From positions 124,001 to 188,000 of the forward strand of contig JAHDXR010000003.1 of NCBI GenBank assembly GCA_023384105.1: a stretch of DNA of 64,000 nt. The letters run 5' to 3'. This document shows positions 8,786 through 21,433 of this stretch, in pieces. The notes under the pieces were generated by a model. That model worked only from the letters and a program-made list of their open reading frames with translations. It did no database searches and was not told the DNA's origin. Origin of the DNA: Hyphomonadaceae bacterium. Lineage in GTDB: Bacteria > Pseudomonadota > Alphaproteobacteria > Caulobacterales > Aquidulcibacteraceae. The first letter of the stretch is position 1, and each line of letters begins with the position of its first letter. Position numbers and translations under genes: made by a program.

Positions 8786-10417
8786 TCACGCTCTGAACAT
8801 CCCCAAGCCAAAATGCGCGCCCCAGCCGAGCGTTATTGGGCCGAGCCTCTCTCGATCGAAGCGTAGCTCAAAGAATCCGCCCGACGCATCCGGTTGAAGG
8901 CCGCCACGGCCACGGCTGCGCGTGCGGGCGAACGCAAGCGTAGAGAGAAAGCGCCCTTCGACCCGGACGGCAAAACGAGAAATGTTCTTCTCATCGACAA
9001 TTGGCTCTACACTTCGCGGGGGCGGGTCAGGGAAACGCTTCGCCCATTCGTCAAATATTTGGCGGCGATAGCTCTCCACACGCGCCTCGAAGCCACGCGG
9101 CTTTTCCTTGTCAAAGCGGCTCTTGAGGAGCGGCGTGACCGAGCGCCAGGTGCGGGACGGCCGCAACAATCCGCTGGCGCTGTGGAAAGCTTCCGGCTCG
9201 GCGATGTCCTCCAGCGCGAGTCGCCATTCCTTGCGTCCACGCTCGCCATCCTCATCGGCGCGGCCATGTTCGAGCCATAGTTTGTCAAGGCGATCCAAAG
9301 CTCGCTTGGCGCTCGGCGAGAAGCCTGCCCGGCAATAAATGATCAGGTGATCGAGCAGGCCATCGCCGTCGGCATCCTCCGGTAGATAGAAGGCGTGGGC
9401 GTGCGCGGGATCCTCGCGCAGCGGGCCATTTTCGTCGCGGCCGGAGATTTCGACGGGCGGTCGCTCATCTTGATGCTTGAACTTGCCCATCAGCGCCGCG
9501 CGCGCGATTTCCGCGATGCGGAGCGTCTCCTCCACGCGGGGCTGCGGCCGGCCGGCGAGGACGAAGCGGGCGACTTCGGGATGGCCGGGCCGTTCGTATC
9601 GCGGCGGCGGCCGCCTAGACCGACCGCGCGGGGGCAGCGGACCGACGGCCGGCCTGTCATAGACGACCTTGCGCAGCGGCGGCGGGCTCGACCAGCCGGC
9701 CTTGCGCCAATCGGACGTGTCGATGGCGAGCGCGTCCGCGAGACGCTCGGGCAAGGTCGCCTCGGCGAGGCTTCGCTCGCTCTTCTTCCTGTCCTTCAAG
9801 CCTTCAAGAAGATTTGCACGCACTTCAGTCCAGCGCTGCGCCGTCGCCGACAGCGTCGCCTCGAAGGGAACGCAATCGCGCGCGTCCGGTAACTGAAGAA
9901 CGTCCCAAGCGTCTGCCGGAATATCCTCTTTTGTTAGTCCGCGTGGGGCGGCGTTGAGTTCATTGTAGCCTGTTTCGACGATCCGGGCGTCCGCCCAACT
10001 CTCAGCGCGGCCAAGATAGCCGATCCGCTCCAGAAGATGCGTGGCTAGGGCGCGTTTCGCGTCGTCAAGCTCGACCTTCGGCCAAAGCGCGATCAGCTTT
10101 TCGTCGCGGTCCAGGCGGTAGAAAGCGTCGTAGATCAGAGTCTTCTTTTCCGGCGCGGGCATGAAGGCGCGGATGTGGCTATGCACAGCATCAGGCAGGC
10201 GGAACAGCGGCGCTTCCTCAGCGAGCGCATCGATGAGATCGTCGAGCACGGACTTGGGAAACGCCTCGTGGTCCGCCTTGCGCCACCAAGTGGCGATCAA
10301 CGCGCGCAGAATGCGCGCTGGCTCCGGCGGCCAGGCGACGTCCGCCTCGTTGGCGTTGCGCCCCCAAGGCGTTGCGTGATAGCGGCCGGTCGGGAACGTG
10401 AAGGCGAAGGCGATCAT
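8786..10417 (-). CDS. csb2: CRISPR type I-G protein Csb2 (Cas5-Cas6 fusion, GSU0054 family)
   Basis: A 543-residue protein. The start FAFTFPTGRYHATPWGR, followed by PPEPARILRALIATW, is typical of the GSU0054/Csb2 family. The C-terminal RAMP-like part contains DGDGLLDHLIIYC and ends with HFGLGMF. In type I-G, Csb2 combines the Cas5 handle-binding role with Cas6 crRNA processing. It is the last gene of the operon, 18 bases after csb1, with a GGAGAAG before the ATG. Family knowledge supports the role; the Cas6 catalytic residues were not identified here. No array is visible for it to process. Confidence 0.9.
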   Translation of the reverse strand: MIAFAFTFPTGRYHATPWGRNANEADVAWPPEPARILRALIATWWRKADHEAFPKSVLDDLIDALAEEAPLFRLPDAVHSHIRAFMPAPEKKTLIYDAFYRLDRDEKLIALWPKVELDDAKRALATHLLERIGYLGRAESWADARIVETGYNELNAAPRGLTKEDIPADAWDVLQLPDARDCVPFEATLSATAQRWTEVRANLLEGLKDRKKSERSLAEATLPERLADALAIDTSDWRKAGWSSPPPLRKVVYDRPAVGPLPPRGRSRRPPPRYERPGHPEVARFVLAGRPQPRVEETLRIAEIARAALMGKFKHQDERPPVEISGRDENGPLREDPAHAHAFYLPEDADGDGLLDHLIIYCRAGFSPSAKRALDRLDKLWLEHGRADEDGERGRKEWRLALEDIAEPEAFHSASGLLRPSRTWRSVTPLLKSRFDKEKPRGFEARVESYRRQIFDEWAKRFPDPPPRSVEPIVDEKNISRFAVRVEGRFLSTLAFARTRSRGRGGLQPDASGGFFELRFDRERLGPITLGWGAHFGLGMFRA

Positions 10418-10435
10418 CGTGAAACTTCTCCAGCG

Positions 10436-13731
<3,296 letters not shown>

Positions 13732-13742
<11 letters not shown>

Positions 13743-16146
13743 CTTTTTCGAACTCCGACTCTTCGGCGGATGCGCGCCAGTCGGCGATGCGCAGCAGCGC
13801 CTCGAGCCAGGCGAGGCGGAACGGTCCGTGCTCTTCCAACAGCCGCTGCGTGCGTGCCGACCAACTCGCGCCGCAACGCGAGCTGTCGCCGAGCTGCATG
13901 ATGTCGAGATCGAGTTTCGTTTCGGGCAGTTGCTTGTCGCCGAGCGTTACCTGCGGCAGCGAGTCGCCATCATGAACGCCGCGGGCGAACAGCTTATCGT
14001 CCGGCGCCGGCTTTTCCTTCGGCAAGGCGCGCAGCCGCATCCGCACCTTGCCATGATGCGCGGCGATGAGATAGGCGGCGAGACTTGCGTCATCCCGCCA
14101 CGCATGTGTCTCCAGATAGGCGAGCGCCGAAGCCAGTTCGTGCCGGAAATATCGGCGCGCGCCCTCGGGAGGTTTCGCGCCTTTCGGCGCGGACGGCCAT
14201 TTGGCGAGGACATCTTCCACGCCACGCGCGGCCTTGGCCTCTGCAGTCAGTGCGACGAAGGCTTCGTGCGCCTTGCCCCAATCGTGATGCAATGCCGCCT
14301 CAGCCAGAAGCGCACGATCGTCAGCGCTTAAGCCGAGTGCTTCGGCGAGGCTCAAAGCTTCGCCGCGCACGCGAACGGAATGCCTCGCAAGACTGATCAG
14401 CGCCTTCTGCGTGCGCGAATCCGGCTCACCGCCAAAATCATCCGAACCCGTCTGGTCGTTCGTGCTTGCCAATTCCACGGGCTCGACCGCTTCCTTGGAC
14501 GACGCATCGAAACCAAACCGCTCATCATAGCCGCCAACCGCCGCGTCGATCCAAAGCAGGAGACCGGGAAAGAGATCGTCTGGCCCGACGCTCCTCCATT
14601 CCTTGGCGAGCGCATCCCAGCGCCAGGCGCGGCCTTTGGCGCGCTTCACGAGTTCCTTGGCGCTGCCGATCGGCGCAGGACAGAGTTCGTCGCGCTCAGG
14701 CGCCGGCGCGTCGCTCGGCGGCGCTGCGCCTTCATCGACGGGCCGCCAGAACAGACGCACGTCTGTATCTTGTGCGTCGCGGACATAGACTGAGATATCG
14801 ACGTCGAAACCGGAAAGGTCCGGGTCGGTGTCGAACAGATCGAGCAGATCGCGTTTGCGGATGACTTGGCCGCGCTCCGGCGCCGACGGGTGGATTTCGG
14901 CGAGATTAGCGGGGCTGCACGCAACCAAGCCTGCGAGCGTCTCGCGCGTCCTATCCAGCTCCTCGGCTTCATAGGGCGCGGCGTTTTCGTTCGGGAGGTC
15001 GATCCAGAAAATGTCCGCACCAGCGTCTTTGCATTCGCCATAGCGGTTGCAGCGCCCGAACCGCTGCACCAGCGACGACCACGGCGCGATCTCCGTGAGC
15101 ATCGCCACCGAGGTCACATCCACGCCCGCTTCCAGCGCCTGCGTGGCGACGACGATGCGCCCTGCGGACGGCGGCGCCTCGTTCAAGCGCTGCGTCAGCG
15201 CGCGGCGTTCGGCGGCGCGAAAGCGAGAATGGATCAGGAGAGGCTCGGGGCCAGCGCCACTTCCCTGCAGCGCCTTGAAGACGGCTTGAGCCCGCGCGAC
15301 GGTGTTGAGAAACACAATCATATTCGCCTGCGGTCGCGCATGCTTGGCGGCCTCCTTAGCCACGGTGGTGGCATAGCGGGCGGGCCCATCTTTCTTGGCG
15401 AGATCGCGCTCGCTGATATCCAGCCGCGCCAGCGTCTTCCCGGCCGACCAAAGATGCCGCGCACGATCAATGTCCTCCTTCGACAGATCGCTGCTGCGAT
15501 AAACGTCGGCGGGCTTGAAATCGACCGTCCGCAGCCAGGCCGGATCGAGCGTCGCGGACATCCACAAGGTGCGGCTGTTCTTCGCCATCTTGAATTGGCG
15601 CCGGAACGCTTCGAGCTGCGCCGACGTCGCCAGCGTCGCGCCAGTCAGCTGCACTTCGTCGAAAACCCAGAGGGCGTCGTTGTGCAGCAGCGCGAAATCG
15701 ACCGGCCAGCGAAAGCGGCTGACGGCGTAGCCACGCATTAGCGCCGCGGAGACTAGTAGATCCTGCGTGCCGATCAGAATGGCCGGCTCGTCGGGGCGCA
15801 TGATCCAGTCGGGGATTCTCTTTTCTTGGGACCGCCCGCCGATCAGAACGTCGTGGCGCACGTCGAGGTCGAGTTCGCGCTTTGCGGCGGCGATCCATGT
15901 CTTCGCGGCAGCTTCCGTCTGCTCCACCAACGTACGCATCGGCAGGCAGTAAACGAGACGTTTCGGCGTGCCGGGATCGCCGGCCTTCAGCTTCCATAGC
16001 CAGGCGCCGAGCACCGCCGCGGTCTTCCCGAAGCCGGTCGGGACGATCAACGTCTCGGGCCATGGGTCGTGCGCGAGTTTCAGCTGATAGGGATAGGGGC
16101 GAATTCCGCGCCGCGTTGCAGCTTCGAAAAAAGTCTCGAAAACCAC
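13732..16146 (-). CDS. cas3: CRISPR helicase-nuclease Cas3, type I-G with C-terminal HD domain
   Basis: About 804 residues. The Walker A motif VPTGFGKT lies at residues 35-42, the DEVQ motif II is in WVFDEVQLTG, and motif III SATLD and the QALEAGVDV and QRFGRCNR helicase motifs follow. The HD nuclease motif HHDWGK and a later AAHHGK are near the C-terminus. That inverted domain order is characteristic of type I-U/I-G. No ATG fits; a GTG at 16146 (MVVFETFFEAATRRG) gives a natural start. It is first of the four cas genes. All visible motifs look intact, so the enzyme is probably functional. Confidence 0.9.
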
Positions 16147-16283
16147 GATGCCTGACCCCCTCAGCGAGCGCGCACGTGAACGCCGCCCAGCAACGACCGC
16201 CTGCTTGCGCTTGCGCATACACCTTAAAGTAGATTCGCTCGCCGGGGCGACGTTTCCCGCCGGCCAGGCGAGCGAAAGAATGA

Positions 16284-16481
16284 TCAGCCAGTCTGGCCTG
16301 GCGGCTCAGCCAATCGCTTCGCCTCTGGGAATCGCTTGCCGGAGAGAACCTCCGACACACGGCCCTGATTGACGCCAAGATCGGCCGCGATCGCGTGCTG
16401 CGCTTCGCCTTGTGCCCGCCGCCGCCAAATCTCGACGGCGTCGCCACAGGTAAGCGCGGGTGATGTTTTCGCGGCCCTCAT
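16284..16481 (-). CDS. Small helix-turn-helix protein
   Basis: A 65-residue protein. The segment DAVEIWRRRAQGEAQHAIAA, followed by DLGVNQGRVSEVLSGKRF, is a clear helix-turn-helix of the kind found in many small alphaproteobacterial regulators on mobile DNA. Its ATG overlaps the stop of the DUF1508 gene (ATGA), and cas3 starts 137 bases downstream on the same strand. It may regulate its own transcript or cas3; that is inference. An upstream in-frame extension to 16652 overlaps the DUF1508 gene and is rejected. Confidence 0.75.
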   Translation of the reverse strand: MRAAKTSPALTCGDAVEIWRRRAQGEAQHAIAADLGVNQGRVSEVLSGKRFPEAKRLAEPPGQTG

Positions 16482-16654
16482 GATGGCCGCTCCCTGACCG
16501 GAGCCGCCGCCGACCCTTTCACTAGCGCGATTGCGGCTAGGCAATCGGCGCGATTGTGATAGGCCTCGCCGGAATCCGCGATAATTCGCGGATTTGCCGC
16601 CCACAAACGCCACCGCCATTGGCGGAGGGCGTCGGGATACATTTCGAACCACAT
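16478..16654 (-). CDS. DUF1508 (YegP-like) small protein
   Basis: A 58-residue protein that is short but recognisable. It reads MWFEMYPDALRQWRWRLWAA, then IIADSGEAYHNRADCLAAI, matching the single-repeat DUF1508 pattern (WRWRL...GEgY.n...C). A CAGAAGGA Shine-Dalgarno lies 8 bases before the ATG. Its stop overlaps the start of the HTH gene, so the two are expressed together. The biochemical role of DUF1508 proteins is unclear. Such single-repeat forms often accompany small HTH proteins on accessory DNA (family knowledge, not shown here). Confidence 0.72.
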   Translation of the reverse strand: MWFEMYPDALRQWRWRLWAANPRIIADSGEAYHNRADCLAAIALVKGSAAAPVRERPS

Positions 16655-16863
16655 TACAATCGTCCTTCTGCCCCGGATTCCTCCGGTTGCTAAGGACGGC
16701 TTGCCGATCGACGCGAAGCAGGGGTATTGTCCTGGCGCTGGAGACAGCCCTTATCGCGGCCCAAAGCCGTCCGACGAGGCAAGAGGGTCGCCGGGTGCCA
16801 GCCCGCGCGGCCCTTTTTCGTCGGTAAGATAAAGCATCTTACGGACGGGTAAGCGTGTCAACG
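16655..16863 (-). promoter_or_regulatory. Long leader of the DUF1508-HTH genes, possibly structured
   Basis: On the minus strand a TTGACA (16861-16856) could start a transcript reaching the DUF1508 gene 200 bases later. The leader contains a perfect 9-base inverted repeat, AAGCCGTCC / GGACGGCTT (16694-16702 with 16764-16772, 61-base loop), a CCGGA-TTCC-TCCGG hairpin (16674-16687) and several GC-rich short stems. No convincing gene lies here. It could be a structured RNA leader. The -10 match is weak. Confidence 0.35.
16824..16842. promoter_or_regulatory. Palindrome GTAAGAT-AAAGC-ATCTTAC (candidate operator)
   Basis: A perfect 7-base inverted repeat with a 5-base centre, located just downstream of the TTGACA candidate box upstream of the DUF1508-HTH pair. 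The size and symmetry suit a dimeric HTH regulator, possibly the HTH protein encoded in the same unit. It is AT-rich compared with its surroundings. From about 16863 to 17114 nothing further is recognisable. Confidence 0.5.
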
Positions 16864-17114
16864 TCTGACCTCTCCCTAGCCCACTACATAGTGCGAACAA
16901 CTCACTTGCAACGTTACCGCAGATCGTGTTCCTTCCGCCTTCGGCCGAGCCGTTCTCCCGTGCTTCTCCGCGCGGGCCTCCTTGAAGCGCACTTTGCAGA
17001 GGGCCATGCTTCGTTACGAAAATGGTTCGGCCCATTTCCATCCAAGCTTACGCCCCCCAAGCCACTCCAAATCAACCATGCGCACAATCATCGCCCGTCG
17101 CGGATCGAAGGCGT

Positions 17115-18335
17115 CTAGTTCCACAAGCACGACAACGGCGCCGCCGCCAGACGGTCGCCGAATGGCACGACATCCGTGCTGTCATAGAGGACAACGCCGA
17201 ACGCGAACCGGTCCCTGCAGGTTTCAGCCAAGGCGCGCAAGCCTGAGAAATCGCCAGCCTTAACTGTGGCGCTCGCTTTCACTTCGACGCCTGCGATCGT
17301 CTCGTCATCGCGCTCCAGCACAATATCCACCTCCCGCATGTCGCGATCCCGGAAATGATGAGGCGTCAGGCGCAGGTCCGAGGCCGTCATCAGTTTCAGA
17401 ACCTCCGAAAACACGAAGCTCTCCAACAGCGCGCCGAACATCCCGCGATCCGTCTTAACCCGATCGAAGGTGAGCCCGCGCGCAGTCGCCAGCAGACCGG
17501 AATCGAGGAAGTGCAGCTTAGGCGTCTTGACGATGCGCTTCAGCGCATTGGTGAACCAGGGCTGCAGCGTCGCGACCAAGAATACCTGTTCGAGCAGACC
17601 GACATAACGCTGCCCTGTCTTGTGACTGACATTGATGGCTCCGCCGAACTGCGAGTAGTTGACCAACTGGCCAGAGTGCTCGGCCAGCAGCCGCACGAAT
17701 TTCGGAAGCTCAGTCAGTTTCTCCACTTCGGCGATGTCGCACAGATCGCGGGTCAGAACCGAGGTGAGGTAAGACCGCGCCCAATCCTGCCGTCGACGTT
17801 CGCTCTCGCGGCCGATCGCTTCGGGGAAACCGCCGAGCAGGGAAAGCTGGATGAGATCATCGCCGACGATCGCGCCTTTCTGGCCCCGCAGCTTCCCCTC
17901 GAACAGGCGCTCCAGAAAGGTCGGCTTGAGGCCCTCGATCTCGGCCCGCGCGAGAGGCAGCATCCGGATGGTTTCCATCCGGCCCGCCAAGCTGTCGGCG
18001 ATCCGCGGCAAGGTCAGCACGTTCGCCGAGCCGGTGAGCAGAAACCGGCCGGGACGATAGTCGTCGTCGACCGTCTTCTTGATCGCGAGCAGCAGGTCGG
18101 GCGCGCGCTGGATCTCGTCGATGATGGCCCGGTCTAGGCCACGAATGAAGCCGGTGGGATCGGATTGGGCGGCCGCGAGGACCGTCTGATCGTCGAGCGT
18201 GATATAGGTTCGGCCGGCTTCCCCCATCTTCCGGACGAGCGTCGTCTTGCCGGCCCGGCGCGGTCCCACGATTAGGACTACCGGGGTGTCCGAAAGGGCT
18301 TCCTCCGCCCGCCGCTCCACAAACCGCTTGAACAT
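17115..18335 (-). CDS. AAA ATPase with DUF4143 domain
   Basis: A 406-residue protein of the common ATP-binding DUF4143 family. The Walker A motif is GPRRAGKTT near residue 24, the Walker B region is RAIIDEIQRAPDLL, and a sensor-like FLLTGSANVL follows. The C-terminal half (LEQVFLVATLQPWFTN to EVDIVLERDDETIAGVEVKA) has the PD-(D/E)xK-like DUF4143 pattern. These proteins are often on accessory DNA and their role is not settled. It is monocistronic, separated from the DUF1508-HTH leader by about 250 bases. Confidence 0.88.
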   Translation of the reverse strand: MFKRFVERRAEEALSDTPVVLIVGPRRAGKTTLVRKMGEAGRTYITLDDQTVLAAAQSDPTGFIRGLDRAIIDEIQRAPDLLLAIKKTVDDDYRPGRFLLTGSANVLTLPRIADSLAGRMETIRMLPLARAEIEGLKPTFLERLFEGKLRGQKGAIVGDDLIQLSLLGGFPEAIGRESERRRQDWARSYLTSVLTRDLCDIAEVEKLTELPKFVRLLAEHSGQLVNYSQFGGAINVSHKTGQRYVGLLEQVFLVATLQPWFTNALKRIVKTPKLHFLDSGLLATARGLTFDRVKTDRGMFGALLESFVFSEVLKLMTASDLRLTPHHFRDRDMREVDIVLERDDETIAGVEVKASATVKAGDFSGLRALAETCRDRFAFGVVLYDSTDVVPFGDRLAAAPLSCLWN

Positions 18336-18359
18336 TTCATCTCCGAATCCTGGCCGATT

Positions 18360-18374
18360 GGAACCATCGGTTCC
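18360..18374. promoter_or_regulatory. Inverted repeat GGAACC-ATC-GGTTCC upstream of the AAA gene
   Basis: A perfect 6-base inverted repeat 25 bases before the ATPase start. It is flanked by repeated GATTGG or AATTGGGACC words between 18353 and 18412. This could be an operator for the ATPase gene. The wider stretch 18336-18739 holds no gene that I can support. Confidence 0.4.
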
Positions 18375-18720
18375 GGCTGATTGGGAGTCAATAGCGCGCT
18401 AATTGGGACCACGAAAGCCGCGATCTGGGCAATGTGGGAACTCATCCCTTACTGGTCCGTCGTTGCCGCAGCCAGATCAGCGGCGGCTTTCGGCATTGCT
18501 GTGGACACGGCTCGATGACCGTCATCGGGCACATAGCAGCCCGCCAGCGGTGGATCTCGCCAGCTCTGCCTTTCGTCAAAATCCGCTTATTCGACCGTAA
18601 ACGATTCGAACTTTTCCACCGCCGATTGCCGCCGTTACTAAGCTCTTTTGCCCGCAGGCTATTTCCCTGCATCGTTCGGGCGTAGGTCTGGCGGGGATTG
18701 GCGGGAATCTTTGTCGTTGA

Positions 18721-18888
<168 letters not shown>

Positions 18889-18894
18889 TAGGCC

Positions 18895-19776
18895 GTGCGC
18901 GCGTTATTCACCGCCCTTCTCACGCTGACCGCTATTGCGCTGAGCGGCTGCGCGCCGCCGGCGGCGCGGCAGGAACCGGCGGTCTGGCGGATCAGCGACG
19001 CCGACAGCGAAATCTGGCTCTACGGCACAGTGCACCTCCTGCCGCCCGACCTGCGCTGGCGCGGGCCGCGGTTCGAAGCGGCGTTCGCGGCGGCCGATGA
19101 ACTGGTGCTGGAGACAGACGCCAGCGATCAGGCCTCGGCGCAACTGGCGGCGCTGGCGCAACAGCTGGGCGCACTGCCGGAGGGCGAGCGGCTGTCGCAG
19201 CGGCTGAGCCCGGCCGAACGGACAGCGCTGGAGCAGGCGGCGAACGACCTCGGTCTCGATCTCAGCCTGCTCGACCGGCAGCGGCCGTGGCTGACGGCGC
19301 TGCAGCTCTCCTACGCCGCCGCCGTGCGCGCGGGACACAGGCCGGAAGCCGGGGTCGAGACCGTGCTGGTGCGCGAGGCGCAGGCGCGCGGGTTGCGCAT
19401 GAGCTTCCTGGAAACGCCGGAGCGGCAAGTGCGCATCCTCGCCGAACTCTCGCCCGAGGATCAGCTGCGCTTCCTCGCCGTCACCCTGAACGACGTCGAA
19501 GGCGGCGCAGACCTCATGACCGCGATGGACCGCGCCTGGGCGCGCGGCGACGCCGATACGCTCGAAAACCTGCTTGAGCCGCAGTGGCGAGCGGCCGGCG
19601 GCGGCGTCCGCGAAGCGCTGATCCTTCGCCGCAACCGCGATTGGGCCGATCAGATCGAGGCGCGGCTCACGGGATCGGGACGCGTCTTCATCGCCGTCGG
19701 CGCGGCGCATCTGGTCGGCGAAGACAGCGTCGTCGATCTCCTGCGCGAACGCGGGATCGCGGTCGAAGGGCCTTAG
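18895..19776 (+). CDS. TraB/GumN family lipoprotein
   Basis: A 293-residue protein. A lipoprotein signal (FTALLTLTAIALSGC) is followed by the TraB/GumN core. VWRISDADSEIWLYGTVHLL carries the conserved GT.H motif, ETPERQ comes next, and FIAVGAAHLVGEDSVVDLLR forms the second GxxH motif. The family is thought to be metal-dependent and peptidase-like; its substrate is unknown. The start is a GTG with GAGG nine bases upstream. It is probably anchored to a periplasmic membrane face. Confidence 0.85.
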   Translation: MRALFTALLTLTAIALSGCAPPAARQEPAVWRISDADSEIWLYGTVHLLPPDLRWRGPRFEAAFAAADELVLETDASDQASAQLAALAQQLGALPEGERLSQRLSPAERTALEQAANDLGLDLSLLDRQRPWLTALQLSYAAAVRAGHRPEAGVETVLVREAQARGLRMSFLETPERQVRILAELSPEDQLRFLAVTLNDVEGGADLMTAMDRAWARGDADTLENLLEPQWRAAGGGVREALILRRNRDWADQIEARLTGSGRVFIAVGAAHLVGEDSVVDLLRERGIAVEGP

Positions 19777-19809
19777 AGCATCGCGCGCCAAATTCGATGC
19801 AAGCCCAAT

Positions 19810-19841
19810 ATGGACCGCCGGCGAGGGCGCCGGCGGTCCAT
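19810..19841. repeat. Single hairpin of the GGACCGCCGGCG repeat family
   Basis: ATGGACCGCCGGCG, then a short centre, then CGCCGGCGGTCCAT forms a perfect stem between the TraB gene and the convergent lipoprotein gene. Its arms match the larger elements elsewhere in the window (for example 40861-40937). It could double as a bidirectional terminator. Confidence 0.8.
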
Positions 19842-19874
19842 GTTGACGGCGCGTTCGATTTTCAGCGCGGGACT

Positions 19875-20399
19875 TTAGGACGCCGGCGGGCGGACGATGC
19901 GTCCTTGCAGGTTCTGCTGCACCTCGCGCGCATCGAACGCATTCGGATCGTCAGCCGGCTTCTGGCCGCGGAACATCGCGATCTCGGCCATAGCCTCGTA
20001 GCGCGTCACTTCGCGATAGCTGGTCGGCTCATCCCAGAACGGGTCGTACCACGGGCTCCAGCCGCGGCGCGGCGAGAAGTACCAATAGTCGAACGCAAAG
20101 CGCGGACGATACGGTCCGGCAGCTTGCAGGCGCGACCGCTCCTCAGTGTCGCGGGTGGCGACGATGAAATAGTCGTAGCCGTTCTGCAGCGTCAGTTCGG
20201 CGGCGCGGTAGAGCAGATAGGTCTCGACCGTCTCGCGATCCGTCAGCGTGTTGCCGCGGAAGGTGATGCGCATGCGGTTGTTCTCGATCTGCTGCTCGGA
20301 GAAGCCGTAGGCGTTGTTCGCCGCACTGGGCTGATAAGGAGTCGCGGTCGCGCACGCCGTGAGAAGTCCAGCCGCGACCGCGAGCACGAGCGCTCGCAT
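19875..20399 (-). CDS. CC0125/CC1285-family lipoprotein
   Basis: A 174-residue protein with a lipoprotein signal (MRALVLAVAAGLLTAC). The conserved family core follows: GFSEQQIENNRMRITFRGN, TETVETYLLYRAAELTL-like text (TVETYLLYRAAELTL) and GYDYFIVATRDTE. The family was named from Caulobacter proteins and has no established function. The ATG at 20399 is chosen because it begins the signal peptide; the open frame runs 27 codons further upstream. Confidence 0.8.
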   Translation of the reverse strand: MRALVLAVAAGLLTACATATPYQPSAANNAYGFSEQQIENNRMRITFRGNTLTDRETVETYLLYRAAELTLQNGYDYFIVATRDTEERSRLQAAGPYRPRFAFDYWYFSPRRGWSPWYDPFWDEPTSYREVTRYEAMAEIAMFRGQKPADDPNAFDAREVQQNLQGRIVRPPAS

Positions 20400-20483
20400 G
20401 AATGCCTCCATTTCTCCCTTGCGAGCACAATATGGTGAACTGCGGTTCACCGCGCCACTCGCAAACGGGTGAACGGACATGGC

Positions 20484-20750
20484 TCAGTGATGCAGGATGG
20501 GACCGCCAGCCTGGATCCTGGGCGGCGCGATCGTCTCGCCCGTCGCCAGCCGCACCGAGTGGATCACCGCATCGATCTCGCGGCGCCAGAACTCCAGGAA
20601 CTTGTGGATGCGCGGATATTCGGGCGCGAGGTCGAGCGTCTGCCACATGAAACTCTGCAGCAGCGAGGGGTGGTCGGGGATGTAGTAAAGCACCTCGGCC
20701 GTGGCCAGTCGCCAGCCCTGCAAGCGTAGTGTTAGTTCGTCATGCTGCAT
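20484..20750 (-). CDS. Usg family protein
   Basis: An 88-residue protein matching the alphaproteobacterial Usg family. It reads LRLQGWRLATAEVLYYIPDH, then LLQSFMWQTLDLAPEYPRI, then FLEFWRREID. The role is not established. It is a compact single-domain protein with no signal peptide or membrane segment. It lies upstream of the lipoprotein gene on the same strand, 84 bases apart. The 234 bases before it contain nothing I recognise. Confidence 0.85.
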   Translation of the reverse strand: MQHDELTLRLQGWRLATAEVLYYIPDHPSLLQSFMWQTLDLAPEYPRIHKFLEFWRREIDAVIHSVRLATGETIAPPRIQAGGPILHH

Positions 20751-20984
20751 GTCCAGTTAGCCTCTTTCGCCAGTAGAACGCGCGCTTTCCTTTCGGTTCT
20801 CTTGCGATGCACAGGCTGACCGATGCGGGATTACCCCGTCAATACTTGCATGCCGCTAGCACTCAGGCCGCGCGGCTGCCAGCGTGGCCGAACAGACCGG
20901 AAAAACTAAGTATGTTCAGCTAGTTAGAGGTACACAAGGCGCAGGGGCCGCAAAGTATTTCTGCGCAGCATGCAAATAAACAGG

Positions 20985-21236
20985 TCAGTGATCGCGCTCG
21001 AGCGCCTTCGCCTGAAGCATGCGCGCGGAGGCGAAGTGGCAGGCGAGGTAGCCGAGCATGATCGGCGGCGCGCCCACCGCAACCGGCGCCCAGTGCGATC
21101 CGCCCTCGCCCGCCAGCGCGTTCGCGACCAGGAACAAGGTGACCGGAAACCCGAGCGCCAGCAGCAGCAGGCCGGCTGTGGTCAGCAGACGCGCCTCGGC
21201 GCGCAGAGCAGCCGGATTGGGACGGTTGGTACGCAT
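20985..21236 (-). CDS. Small two-helix membrane protein
   Basis: An 83-residue protein with two hydrophobic stretches: LLTTAGLLLLALGFPVTLFL near residues 17-37 and a second covering VAVGAPPIMLGYLACHFA. No known family is recognised. The basic C-terminus (ARMLQAKALERDH) would lie in the cytoplasm. It faces away from the hemolysin III gene across a 197-base gap. It is supported only by its coding-like composition and membrane pattern. Confidence 0.5.
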   Translation of the reverse strand: MRTNRPNPAALRAEARLLTTAGLLLLALGFPVTLFLVANALAGEGGSHWAPVAVGAPPIMLGYLACHFASARMLQAKALERDH

Positions 21237-21433
21237 GCCGAAGCGACGTGCGAAAACCGCGCCACGCGCGAAGCGCGCGCCCGCTCATGGTTTACGCACG
21301 CACGCCATGGCGCGCGCTCACACACTCGTGTTGCAGGCAAGCCGCACCGTGCTCATCGGGCGTTAAGGCGACGGAACTATATTGCGGCAAGGCGCGTCCC
21401 TCTTCGCACCGAATAACAAGAGACGCACACGGT

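Noticed and set aside
16751-17041. A 96-codon minus-strand frame upstream of the DUF1508 gene
   Set aside because: No recognisable motif, no Shine-Dalgarno, and it overlaps the palindrome and candidate promoter.
21373-21397. Second EcfG-like promoter upstream of the hemolysin III gene
   Set aside because: GGAAC is present, but the spaced -10 reads GCGT/CGTC rather than CGTT. The match is too weak to list.
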